A stretch of 36,982 bases of DNA from an uncultured Thermoguttaceae bacterium (GTDB taxonomy: Bacteria; Planctomycetota; Planctomycetia; Pirellulales; Thermoguttaceae): contig CAKVCP010000007.1 in NCBI GenBank assembly GCA_934725735.1, forward strand, positions 1 through 36,982, in the 5' to 3' direction. Below, piece after piece: positions 22,993 through 31,600 of this stretch (position 1 is its first letter; the number at the start of each line of letters is the position of its first letter). The position numbers and the translations under genes were made by a program. Under the pieces are notes generated by a model. That model saw only the letters and a program-made list of their open reading frames with translations. It did not search any database and was not told the DNA's origin.

Positions 22993-24735
22993 ATGCTCAA
23001 AAACAACATCCTGCGCGTCTGCCGCGTCCTTCTCGCGATCCTCGTGCTCGGCGCGTTTATCGCCTACTTCGTCGATTTCACCGAGAAAGTTCCCCACAAG
23101 CTCGCGTTCTTGGCGAAGCTTCAGTTCATTCCGTCCCTCCTCGCGGGCTCCTTCGTCGTCTTCGGAGCGCTGGTTCTCGTCACCCTTCTCTTCGGAAGAA
23201 TTTACTGCTCCGTCGTCTGCCCTTTAGGGATCCTTCAAGACGTTATCGCGTTCTTCGGACGCAGGATCGCGCGTCTCGCCGACAAATTCAAGAAAGATCC
23301 CGCCCCCGCGAACGCGGAAGGCAAGCCCGTCGTCAAGCGCAAGCCTAAGCCGCTGCGCAACTACCAGTACGGCCCGAATCACAAGAAGATCCGCGTCGCC
23401 TTCCTCATTCTCGCGATCCTTTCCACGGCAGCCGGGGGATTCTACTTCGCGCTCATCGAACCGTACGGAATCTTTGGCCGAATCGCGCTCAACCTCTTCA
23501 AGCCGATTTACGTCATGATTAACAACGGGCTCTACGACTACTATTCGTCGAAAGACGCCCCTTCGAACTTCTACTACTACGCGCTGCGCCCCGAGAGTAT
23601 CGGCGCCCTCGTCGTCGGCTCCCTCTCCTTCGTCGTCCTGTGCGTCTTCGCCGGACGATGGGGAAGACTCTATTGCAACACCGTCTGTCCCGTGGGAACG
23701 ATTCTCGGTTTCCTCTCGAAGAAAGCGCTCTTTAGAACGCGTGTCGACGCGTCGAAGTGCGTGAAGTGCGGCCTCTGCTCCAAGCGTTGCAAGAGTTCGT
23801 GCATCGACTTCAAGAACAAGGAGGTCGACTCAAGCCGCTGCGTCGTCTGCTTCGACTGCTTCTCCGCGTGCAAAAAAGACGCGCTCTACTTCGGGCTCAA
23901 GCGTCCCGAAAAGTCGGACGTTCCGCAGGCCGACGAATCGAAGTCGAGCCCAGACGGCGCCGCCTCTTCCGTCGCGTTTGACGAAAACCGTCCCCTCGAC
24001 TCCCTCTGCGGATTTGACCCCGGCAAGCGTCAATTCCTCGCCCTCTCCGTCGCTGCGGCGACCGCCGCCGTCGCAAGCGTCGCGCGGTCGCAAGAGCCGA
24101 CTGGACCGATCCCCGCGCAGAACAACGAGAGTCTCGACGACGCCAAGCCCGAAGATTACGGCCTCACCCCGTTCAAGCGCGAATACACGATCACGCCGCC
24201 GGGTTCCCTCAGTCACCGTCACTTCCAGATGCACTGCGTCGGCTGTCAGCTCTGCGTCGCGAAGTGCCCGGCGCGTATCTTGAAGCCCTCCGGATTCGAA
24301 AACGGTCTGCGCGGATTCATGCAGCCGCGCGTCGACTTCACCCACGGATTCTGCAATTACGACTGCACCCTCTGCGGCGAAGTGTGCCCTGCGGGCGCTA
24401 TCCATCTCTTCCCGAAAGAGGAGAAACAGCTCATCCAGATGGGGCACGTCGTCTTCATTAAAGACAACTGCATCGTCTACGCGCAAGACACGAGCTGCGG
24501 CGCGTGCTCCGAGCACTGCCCGACTCAAGCGCTCCATATGGTTCCCTACAAGGGAACGCTGACGATTCCCGAAGTCAACGTCGAGCTTTGCGTCGGCTGC
24601 GGCGGGTGCGAATACATCTGCCCCGCGCGACCTTTCCGCGCCGTCTACATCGAAGGGAATCCGAAGCATCTTGCCGCCAAGCCCGTCGAAAAACAGGAGA
24701 CGATCGAGGTCGAAGAGATCGATTTTGGCTTCTAA
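22993..24735 (+). CDS. NapH-NapG-like fused membrane polyferredoxin
   Basis: A 580-aa Fe-S protein in two halves. The N-terminal half (about 1-300) is NapH/CcoG-like: four transmembrane helices (about 8-28, 48-70, 137-155, 204-225) with two CxxxCP loops (YCSVVCPLG near 77, YCNTVCPVG near 229). A cytoplasmic pair of cluster motifs follows (CVKCGLCSKRC near 256 and CVVCFDCFSAC near 281). A Tat-like GKRQFLALSVAAA (near 345) begins the second half, which resembles NapG/MauM. It has four more cluster sites: CVGCQLCVAKCP near 415, CNYDCTLCGEVCP, CGACSEHCP and CVGCGGCEYICP. In denitrifiers NapG and NapH together pass electrons from the quinol pool to periplasmic reductases; here they appear fused and no reductase is adjacent. 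It probably partners with the DUF362 protein. The hydrophobic segment mid-protein would place the two halves on opposite sides of the membrane. Confidence 0.88.
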   Translation: MLKNNILRVCRVLLAILVLGAFIAYFVDFTEKVPHKLAFLAKLQFIPSLLAGSFVVFGALVLVTLLFGRIYCSVVCPLGILQDVIAFFGRRIARLADKFKKDPAPANAEGKPVVKRKPKPLRNYQYGPNHKKIRVAFLILAILSTAAGGFYFALIEPYGIFGRIALNLFKPIYVMINNGLYDYYSSKDAPSNFYYYALRPESIGALVVGSLSFVVLCVFAGRWGRLYCNTVCPVGTILGFLSKKALFRTRVDASKCVKCGLCSKRCKSSCIDFKNKEVDSSRCVVCFDCFSACKKDALYFGLKRPEKSDVPQADESKSSPDGAASSVAFDENRPLDSLCGFDPGKRQFLALSVAAATAAVASVARSQEPTGPIPAQNNESLDDAKPEDYGLTPFKREYTITPPGSLSHRHFQMHCVGCQLCVAKCPARILKPSGFENGLRGFMQPRVDFTHGFCNYDCTLCGEVCPAGAIHLFPKEEKQLIQMGHVVFIKDNCIVYAQDTSCGACSEHCPTQALHMVPYKGTLTIPEVNVELCVGCGGCEYICPARPFRAVYIEGNPKHLAAKPVEKQETIEVEEIDFGF

Positions 24736-24762
24736 GCGCCCTCGCTGAGATTTTTTGCGAAA

Positions 24763-24800
24763 AAGGCGCGCCGCGCTCTTGACGACGACGCGCCTTCGTT
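24763..24800 (+). terminator. Hairpin after the polyferredoxin gene
   Basis: AAGGCGCG (24763-24770) pairs perfectly with CGCGCCTT (24789-24796); the loop is 18 bases. The following tract (CGTTTA) is weak. The loop contains the -35 of the tRNA promoter. Confidence 0.45.
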
Positions 24801-24806
24801 TATACT
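24779..24806 (+). promoter_or_regulatory. Promoter of tRNA-His
   Basis: TTGACG (24779-24784), a 16-base spacer and TATACT (24801-24806), about 40 bases before the mature tRNA. The -35 lies within the loop of the preceding hairpin. Confidence 0.7.
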
Positions 24807-24845
24807 AGTACTGTTGTTTGCGCCGCAACGCGGGCGAACGCGATG

Positions 24846-24919
24846 GTGGGAGTAGCTCAGTTGGTTAGAGCGTCGGATTGTGGCTCCGAAGGTCGGGGGT
24901 TCGAGTCTCCTCTCCCACC
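24846..24919 (+). tRNA. tRNA-His (anticodon GTG)
   Basis: A complete cloverleaf can be drawn. The acceptor stem is 24846-24852 with 24912-24918, the D-stem GCTC/GAGC (24855-24858, 24868-24871), the anticodon stem TCGGA/TCCGA with loop TTGTGGC and anticodon GTG at 24880-24882, and the T-arm runs from 24895 to 24911 with a TTCGAGT loop. The base before the acceptor (24845) is G and the discriminator (24919) is C, the G-1:C73 pair that identifies histidine tRNA. CCA is not encoded, since the genomic sequence continues with TTG, so it must be added after transcription. Confidence 0.97.
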
Positions 24920-24922
24920 TTG

Positions 24923-24961
24923 AAACGCCGGTTTGAAGTTTGCTTCTTCCGGCGTTTTTTC
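24923..24961 (+). terminator. tRNA-His terminator
   Basis: AAACGCCGG (24923-24931) pairs with CCGGCGTTT (24949-24957), an inner GAAG/CTTC stem adds length, and a six-T run follows. It starts four bases after the tRNA. Confidence 0.88.
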
Positions 24962-25064
24962 TTTTCTATTCTCTCCTTATTCCCCTTTTCAATCTCCCCT
25001 TTTTTCGTCATACTTATCCATAGTCGTTATTCTTTCGCGTCTTCCTTTTCACTACGGGTTGAAA

Positions 25065-26069
25065 ATGAGTATCGAGCAATCGGACGCCATCGTCCTGCGA
25101 ATCTACGAATTTATGGAGTCGAGCGTCATCGCGACCGTCTATACGCGCGACTTCGGAAAAGTCCGAGGGCTCGCGAAGGGCGCCAGGAGACTCAAAAATC
25201 CTTTTGAAAATTCCCTTGACCTCCTCGTCTCCAATAATCTAACATTCATCAAGAAAAATTCCGAAGCGCTCGACCTCTTCACGAAAGCGAGGTTGGTGCG
25301 AAGATTTTTACCTGACGCGAAGAATCGACGCGCCCTCTACGCGGCTTATTACGTCGCCGAGCTCCTCGACCTCATGACGGAGCTCTACGACCCGAACCCG
25401 CAGTTGTGGCGCGCCGCCGATCTCGCCCTCGAAGGATTCGGACACGGTCGACGCGCCGCCGAAAGGCTCTTCGCCTTCGAAGCGTTCCTCCTCGACGCCT
25501 TCGGCGAGTTCCCCTCCACGCGCTGCTGCGTCGAATGTGGAGAGGCGCTGCCCCTCGATCGCCCGACCCTTCCGCCCGGTCGTCCCCTCGTCTTCGACTT
25601 CATCCAAGGCGGCGTCATTTGCAAAAAATGCCTCGTCGAAGGAAAAGGAAAAGGATGCGGCCCAACGACCGTCGGCGCTCTCCGCGCCCTCGAAGTCGCG
25701 CTAAGAACCCAGTACGACACGCTCCTTTACGATCAGTCCTTCCAACTCAACTTGGCAAGACAGCTCGAAGAGGCGCGAAACGCTTTCGAAACGACGCGCC
25801 ATCGGATTCGAGAGAACGCACGCGCCGTCTACGACCGACTCGACGAGATCACTCTCGCGCGACTCGGAAAATTCGAAAAGACTGAAACCGATCAGCTCCG
25901 CGCCCTCCTCAACCGCTACTTTATGCGAATCTTGAGGCGGAGGCCTCGCTTGATCGACTACCTAGGTTACGCGACACGCGGCGAAGATTATCCCTCGGGA
26001 CTCGAGGATAATTTTGCAGATGCAACCGTCGAGCCTTCCAGCGCCTGCTGGGAGTACTCCTTAACATAA
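25065..26069 (+). CDS. recO: DNA repair protein RecO
   Basis: A 334-aa RecO, which binds SSB and RecR and helps load RecA at gaps. The longest frame starts at 24933 within the tRNA terminator and gives a Ser/Phe-rich stretch of no family character. The ATG at 25065 gives the expected MSIEQSDAIVLRIYEFMESS, the N-terminal OB-fold. GKVRGLAKGARRLKNPF is the typical basic RecO segment. The zinc-binding CxxC pairs are Cys155/Cys158 (CVEC) and Cys186/Cys189 (CKKC). The C-terminal helical part ends in LNRYFMRILRRRPRLIDYL, as in other RecO proteins. The Shine-Dalgarno (GGTTGA) is weak and the 5' region is pyrimidine-rich. The gene leads a probable operon with the BamD-like and LptE-like genes (25-bp and 13-bp gaps). 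Confidence 0.9.
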   Translation: MSIEQSDAIVLRIYEFMESSVIATVYTRDFGKVRGLAKGARRLKNPFENSLDLLVSNNLTFIKKNSEALDLFTKARLVRRFLPDAKNRRALYAAYYVAELLDLMTELYDPNPQLWRAADLALEGFGHGRRAAERLFAFEAFLLDAFGEFPSTRCCVECGEALPLDRPTLPPGRPLVFDFIQGGVICKKCLVEGKGKGCGPTTVGALRALEVALRTQYDTLLYDQSFQLNLARQLEEARNAFETTRHRIRENARAVYDRLDEITLARLGKFEKTETDQLRALLNRYFMRILRRRPRLIDYLGYATRGEDYPSGLEDNFADATVEPSSACWEYSLT

Positions 26070-26094
26070 AACCGCAAAGGACAGGGACGTCCAT

Positions 26095-27930
26095 ATGAGT
26101 TTTTCGCAATACTTGAAACTTGCGACGATCGTCGCCATAAGCGGCGCCGCGTCTTTCTTCGCGCCCGCGTTCTCGGAGCTCGCCGCGAACGCGTCCCTCT
26201 ACGCGCAAGACGACGATTTCCCAACCCTCGGAGACGACTTTCCTTCCCTTGGCGACGATTTCCCAACCCTCGACCAGGGGCCCGTCGACGACGGAAACGC
26301 GCCCCCTCAAGAGAGCGAACTCTCCGACTTCGCGCGCAACGGCGCCAACGTCCCTGAGCCATCCGGAACATACGAACCCGTCGACGACGACGATTTCCGC
26401 CCCGCCCCCAAACGTCAGTCGATCGCCGACCGCGAAGCGAAGGACGAGGAGATCGAATCCGCCTATAAAGAGTGGCTCAAAGAGCAAAAGCGAAAAAAGA
26501 ACGTCAAAAGCGACGTTCCAAAGTTTCTCCGACCGATCGAAAGCGTCGATATTAACGACGAAAACGGACCCTTCGCAAGGCTCAAGGAGAACGAAACGCA
26601 AGAAAAAAACTTCATGCGCCGCGTCACCGCCGACGCATTCTCCATGATGCAGGACGAAGCGACCTCCGCGCGCGAACTCGAAGAATGGGAAAAGGAAACG
26701 CCAACCCCCGTCGATTGGTCGAAATACGCCTTCTCCTTCGACACGATCCGCTCGTGGTTCGGCATGGGGCCCGACGAACAGGCCGCGCTCGCTCTCATGC
26801 GCGAAGCGTGCCTCAAGCAGAAAGAATATTCCGAGACGAAGGATCGCAAATGCCTCAAAGAGGCCGCCCAGCTCTATGAAAAGGCTGCGGAACGATGGCC
26901 AGGCCCCGCGCTGCGACCCAACGAAGCGAAAAAGAACCCCTACGGCGTCGCCAAAAGCGGATGCCTCATCGAAGAGGACGGACTATTCTTCGCTGGGGAA
27001 TGTTGGTTCTTCTACAAGGATTACGGACGCGCCGTCTCCTGTTTCCGCGCCCTCGTTCAGACCTATAACGCCTCGATCTACAAAGAAACGGCGATGAAAC
27101 GCCTCTTCTTCATCGGCAACTACTGGGTCGAATGTTCCGAGAAGGAAACGAAGGCGAACGCCGACAAGGAAGAAAAGGGGAAGCCGACGCTGCGCACTTT
27201 CGCCGCCGCAAAGAAGGCGTACGAAGCGATCTTCCTCAACGATCCTTCCGACACGGGCCTCGCTCCCGCCGCCCTTTTCGCTCTCGCTAACGCATATATG
27301 CGGCGCGGCGTCAAGCAAGGGGACGGCTCCTACGCCTCCGCCGCGGAATATTATCGTCAGCTATACGACTTCTATCCGGGGAGCAAATACGCGGAAGACG
27401 CCTGCCGACTGCGCATGATCGCGCTCCACCGCTCCTATCAGGGCGTGTACTACGACGCCGCGCCTCTCGACGAAGCGCGAAAACTCGCCGAAACGATCCT
27501 CAAAAGCGGACGCGGAAACATGGACGTCATCTACGAAGAGCTCGACAATATTAAGGAAGAGCAAGCGCGAAGACTCTACGCCCTCGGACAATATTACGAG
27601 CGGCGCGGAAATTACGCGTCCGCGCGTTCATACTACATGAGACTCGCCGAAGAGCACGCAAGCTCCGAATTCGCGACCCTCGGCGCGCAGGCGTACGAGA
27701 ATATCCAGTCGAAGCCCGCGCAAGCCGACCAGCTCTCGTGGATCAGACCCATCGCGCCCTTCTTGCCAAAGGATGAATCGCAGTACTTCGAGCTCGAACC
27801 CAAGAAGGATCTCGCCAGTCTCGCCGCCCGCGAAGAAAGGCTCGACTCCATCGGACGCGACGACGAACTCGACGATTCGAAAGAACCCGAGAAGACCGCG
27901 CAAAACGACGACGGCGCTTCATTCAAATGA
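26095..27930 (+). CDS. TPR-rich exported protein, BamD-like
   Basis: A 611-aa protein exported by a signal peptide (hydrophobic 8-33, cut expected after SLYAQ near 38). The mature N-terminus carries three near-perfect DDFPTLG repeats and then a disordered acidic and basic segment to about residue 160. From about 235 on it is helical with tetratricopeptide features: CLKEAAQLYEKAAERWP, AVSCFRALVQTYNAS, ASAAEYYRQLYDFYPGSKYAEDA, ASARSYYMRLAEEHASSEFA. The PGSKYAEDA piece and the trans-acting TPR layout are BamD/YfiO-like, the outer-membrane assembly lipoprotein. However, no lipobox cysteine is visible after the signal, so anchoring differs or it is periplasmic. Adjacent recO and an LptE-like lipoprotein gene form a synteny I recall from Planctomycetes. 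Role in outer-membrane assembly is inferred. The tail is charged. Confidence 0.8.
   Translation: MSFSQYLKLATIVAISGAASFFAPAFSELAANASLYAQDDDFPTLGDDFPSLGDDFPTLDQGPVDDGNAPPQESELSDFARNGANVPEPSGTYEPVDDDDFRPAPKRQSIADREAKDEEIESAYKEWLKEQKRKKNVKSDVPKFLRPIESVDINDENGPFARLKENETQEKNFMRRVTADAFSMMQDEATSARELEEWEKETPTPVDWSKYAFSFDTIRSWFGMGPDEQAALALMREACLKQKEYSETKDRKCLKEAAQLYEKAAERWPGPALRPNEAKKNPYGVAKSGCLIEEDGLFFAGECWFFYKDYGRAVSCFRALVQTYNASIYKETAMKRLFFIGNYWVECSEKETKANADKEEKGKPTLRTFAAAKKAYEAIFLNDPSDTGLAPAALFALANAYMRRGVKQGDGSYASAAEYYRQLYDFYPGSKYAEDACRLRMIALHRSYQGVYYDAAPLDEARKLAETILKSGRGNMDVIYEELDNIKEEQARRLYALGQYYERRGNYASARSYYMRLAEEHASSEFATLGAQAYENIQSKPAQADQLSWIRPIAPFLPKDESQYFELEPKKDLASLAAREERLDSIGRDDELDDSKEPEKTAQNDDGASFK
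26212..26274 (+). repeat. Three tandem 21-bp units encoding DDFP-T/S-L-G/D
   Basis: Units at 26212-26232, 26233-26253 and 26254-26274 encode DDFPTLG, DDFPSLG and DDFPTLD, right after the signal peptide of the BamD-like protein. Codons differ between units, so the repeat is old or maintained at protein level. Confidence 0.85.
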
Positions 27931-27943
27931 GAGACGCTCCCCT

Positions 27944-28492
27944 ATGATTCGTTCCGACTTCACCTTCGCCGCAATTCTCGCCGCGTTCCTCGCCCTCGCT
28001 CTCCAAGGGTGCGCCGCCCTCTCCGGATACAACGTCGGGCCGCGCGGACTCTACAACGGAAACGTGCGAACAGTCTACGTCCAGATGGTCGACGCCGACA
28101 CGTACCGTCAAGGATTTGGCGAGCGTATCACAGAGGCCGTCTGCAAGAAAATCACCGAGCAGACCCCCTATCGCATCGCGACCGCCGGAGACGCCGACTC
28201 CCTACTGGCGATCAAACTCCATTCGGAAACGCAGTCCGTCAACGCCCGCGACAGATTCAACGGAACCCGCGAAAAGAATATTCGACTCACCGCGACCGCC
28301 GTTTGGAAAGTTCTCGACTCCTCGAACCTATCAGAATCTGGATTGACCCCCGTGAGCATGAACGACGGCGTCACCCTCGAATCGAGCGCCTACCTTGTCC
28401 CCGAGGTCGGTCAATCCTCCGCGACCTCCCAACAAGAGGCGATCGACAAGCTCGCCGACGAGATCGTCGGACTCATGGAAACTCCTTGGTAA
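27944..28492 (+). CDS. LptE-like outer-membrane lipoprotein
   Basis: A 182-aa lipoprotein. The ATG at 27944 gives MIRSDFTFAAILAAFLALAL, a classic lipoprotein signal with Cys in LALQGCAAL near residue 23; the longer frame from 27773 runs through the previous gene in another phase. The mature part begins with SGYNVGPRGLYNGNVRTVYVQMV and contains QGFGERITEAVCKKI, then strands ending in a C-terminal helix (EAIDKLADEIVGLME). This matches LptE-like proteins, which plug LptD and help insert lipopolysaccharide in the outer membrane. The match is by pattern and by synteny with the BamD-like gene 13 bp upstream. The GAGAGACG before the start is a weak ribosome site, and translational coupling is likely. 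No LptD is in the window. A strong terminator follows. Confidence 0.78.
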   Translation: MIRSDFTFAAILAAFLALALQGCAALSGYNVGPRGLYNGNVRTVYVQMVDADTYRQGFGERITEAVCKKITEQTPYRIATAGDADSLLAIKLHSETQSVNARDRFNGTREKNIRLTATAVWKVLDSSNLSESGLTPVSMNDGVTLESSAYLVPEVGQSSATSQQEAIDKLADEIVGLMETPW

Positions 28493-28503
28493 TCCCTTCT
28501 TGG

Positions 28504-28537
28504 GGCCGTTGGACCTTCGCGTCCTTCGGCCTTTTTT
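28504..28537 (+). terminator. Terminator of the recO-bamD-lptE-like operon
   Basis: GGCCG-TT-GGAC (28504-28514) pairs with GTCC-TT-CGGCC (28521-28531) with a symmetric TT/TT internal loop, followed by six T residues. Confidence 0.88.
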
Positions 28538-28564
28538 CTTTCCCTCCTAACTTCCTCGACGCTC

Positions 28565-28593
28565 TTGATTTCGACTCTTCGACAAGGTACAAT
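28565..28593 (+). promoter_or_regulatory. Promoter of the HzsA-like gene
   Basis: TTGATT (28565-28570), a 17-base spacer and TACAAT (28588-28593), about 55 bases before the ATG at 28648. An AAGGAGA ribosome site precedes the ATG. Confidence 0.72.
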
Positions 28594-28647
28594 TTCTCCA
28601 GCGTTCCCCTCGTCATTTTTCCCCGCCTACTTTAAGGAGACGTTCGT

Positions 28648-31600
28648 ATGTCAACTCGAAGCCAACGCGTTCCTCTAACGCTCTTCTTCGCGTTCCTGGC
28701 CGCAACCCTCGCTCTTGCGGCGCGCCAAGCAAAAGCCCAAGACACGATCCTCTGGGATTTCGAGTCGGGAGAGCTCGCTCCGTGGAAGATCGTCGAAGGA
28801 GAAAACTCCAAGCCGATCGGTTCGCGCGACGTCGAGTTTCACAACAACTCGACCCCCTACCAGAAATCGGGAAAATTCTACCTCACCACCCTTGAGTCGT
28901 CGCGAGACGACGCCCCGACCGACGACGTGCGTTGCGTGATCGAATCCCCCGTCTTCCGTATCGAAGGAGACGCGATCCGCTTCCTCGTCGGCGGCGCGGG
29001 GAAACGCGACGACGTGCGCGTCGAACTCGCGCTCCTCGACGACGAAGGAACTCCCTCCCCCGTTCTGAACGCGCGCGGCGACGATTCGCAAGGGCTGCGC
29101 GAAGTCCTCTGGAACGTCCCCGAGCTGAGGGGAAAACGCGCCTTCGTACGCGTCGTCGATCAAGCGTCGGGCTCCTGGGCGCATATCCGCTGCGACGCGT
29201 TCCGAATCGACGGCGTTCTCGATCCCGACGGCGAAGACCTGCGCGACGCGCGGCGCGAACTGATCGTTCAAGAAGCGAGAGAACGCGAAGCGAAGAAGCG
29301 ACAAGACGCTATCGACGCGCTCCCAGACGCCGTCCTCTACGTTTCGCGACGCCAATATCTCCCCGATCACCACAACACCGCGACGATCTTCCAGCGCGGC
29401 GAGATCAACGAAAACAGCTTTGTCGGCGGTTCGAAGCTTGTCGTATGGTTCCCTCATGAGGATCGCGTCAAAACGCTTCTCGAACTCCCCGAAGGGATCG
29501 TCCGCGACCCCTGCCTCTCATTCGACGCCAAGAAAGTCCTCGTCTCCGTCCGCAAATCAAAGCTCGACGACTACCATATCGCCGAACTCGATCTTGACCT
29601 CGACCTCGAACGTCCCGCGTTGACCCTTCTCCCCGAGACGACCGAAGAAGAGATCGCCGCGATTCCAGGATTCCGCCAGCTCACCTTCGTAACCGGCGCC
29701 TCCGATATCGACCCCGCTTATCTCCCCTCGGGAGAAATCGTCTTCTCTTCCACGCGCGAGCCGAAATACTGCATGTGCAACCGCCATATCATGTGCAATC
29801 TCCACAAGATGAACGCGGACGGCTCCAACGTCGAGCAGATCGGAAAGAGCACGCTCTTTGAAGGACACGCCGCGCTCCTCTCCGACGGACGCGTCCTCTA
29901 CGACCGCTGGGAATACGTCGACCGCAACTTCGGCGACGCGCAAGGCGTGTGGGTCGCCAACCCCGACGGAACGAAGCACGAAATATATTGGGGCAACAAC
30001 ACCTCCGCGCCCGGCGGCGTCATCGACGCTAGGCCCCTACCCGACGACGACTCGAAGTTCGTCTGCGTCTTCGGCTCGTGCCACGACAGGCCCTGGGGCG
30101 CGATCGCTCTCGTCGACCGGAGACTCGGCGTCGACGGAAGAAAGCCCGTCATTCAAACCTGGCCCCCCGAGACGATCGAATGGGTTACCGACGACCCCGC
30201 CGCCGATCCCTTCAAAGAGGCGTACCGGTACGACGCCTTCTCCCGCTCCCCGCTAAAATACGAAGACCCCTTCCCCCTCGACGACGGCTTCATCATCGCT
30301 GCGGGACAGGTTCGCAGCGACGAAGAAACCGGTATCTACGTCCTTGACCCCGACGGCGACGCGACTCTCGTCCACGTCGACGCGCCCGGTTGCTTTGATC
30401 CGATCCCGATCTACGAGACCCCCGCGCCGCGCCAAGTCGCCAACCGCGTGAATCCGAAGGACGAGTTCGGTTATTTCTACGTCTCGAACGTCTACGAAGG
30501 TTTTGGCATGGAGAACGTCGAGCCCGGCTCCGTGAAATACCTCCGCGTCGTCGAATCCCCTGAAAAACGATTCTGGACGCATACCGACTGGCAAGGGAGC
30601 GGAACCCAGGCGCCCGGCATGGCGTGGGACGACTTCAACAACAAGCGAATTCTCGGAACCGTTCCCGTCGCGCAAGACGGTAGCGTCTCCTTCGCCGTTC
30701 CCGCCGAGAAATTCGTCTATTTCCAGCTTCTCGACGAAAATCAGATGATGATTCAGTCGATGCGCAGCGGAATCATGGCGCGACCCGGCGAGACGAACGC
30801 GTGCCTCGGGTGTCATGAAAGCCGCGTCGACGCGCCCCTCTCCTCGACGATCGTCGGTTCCGCCGCCGCCGGAGAGCCGCAAACCCTCGAACCATGGTTC
30901 GGAGAACCGCGACTCTTCAGCTACTACGAAGAGGTTCAGCCCGTCTTTGACAAATACTGCGTCCAGTGTCACGACGTCGGAAAATCGGGCGCCGAAAAGC
31001 TTATTCTAAGCGCCGACCGAAATTTGGCGTTCAACGTCTCCTACTGGGAGCTGCGCTCAAAGGGATACGCGCGCGTGCCCGGCGCGGGACCTCACAACGT
31101 CCTCCCCCCGAACAGCTGGGGCGCGGCGCAGAGCAAACTCGCGCAAATCTTCCTCAAAGGACACGAAGATCCTCAGATCGACGCGAAGAGACGCGAAATC
31201 GGCGTCTTCGTCGACGCGCAATCGGACGTCGAAGCCTTCCGACGCGTCGCGACATGGCTCGACCTCAACGCGCCATATTACCCGACCTACGCCTCCGCGT
31301 ATCGCGACAACCCCTACGGTCGCTCCCCGTTGACGCGCGAGGAGACGCGACGCCTCGAAGAACTGACCGGACTGCAGGGGAACGCCCTTGCCGCCGCCGT
31401 CTATCTCGATCGACCGGAGCTGAGCCCGTGCCTCGACCGCTGGGGCGCCGCGAAGGCGCGCGTCTCGAAGGAATACGACGAAGCGCTCGCGATCATCCGC
31501 GCGGGTAAAGCGCGACTCGATCGGCAAGGACGCGGCGAAGAGGCCGACTTTGAGCCCGTCGCCGAAGTCGAGCGCGATCAGGAAAAACGATACCGTTACT

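Noticed and set aside
26212..26274. CRISPR-like or microsatellite repeat
   Set aside because: The three units are coding, in frame and differ in codons. No spacers exist and no cas genes are in the window.
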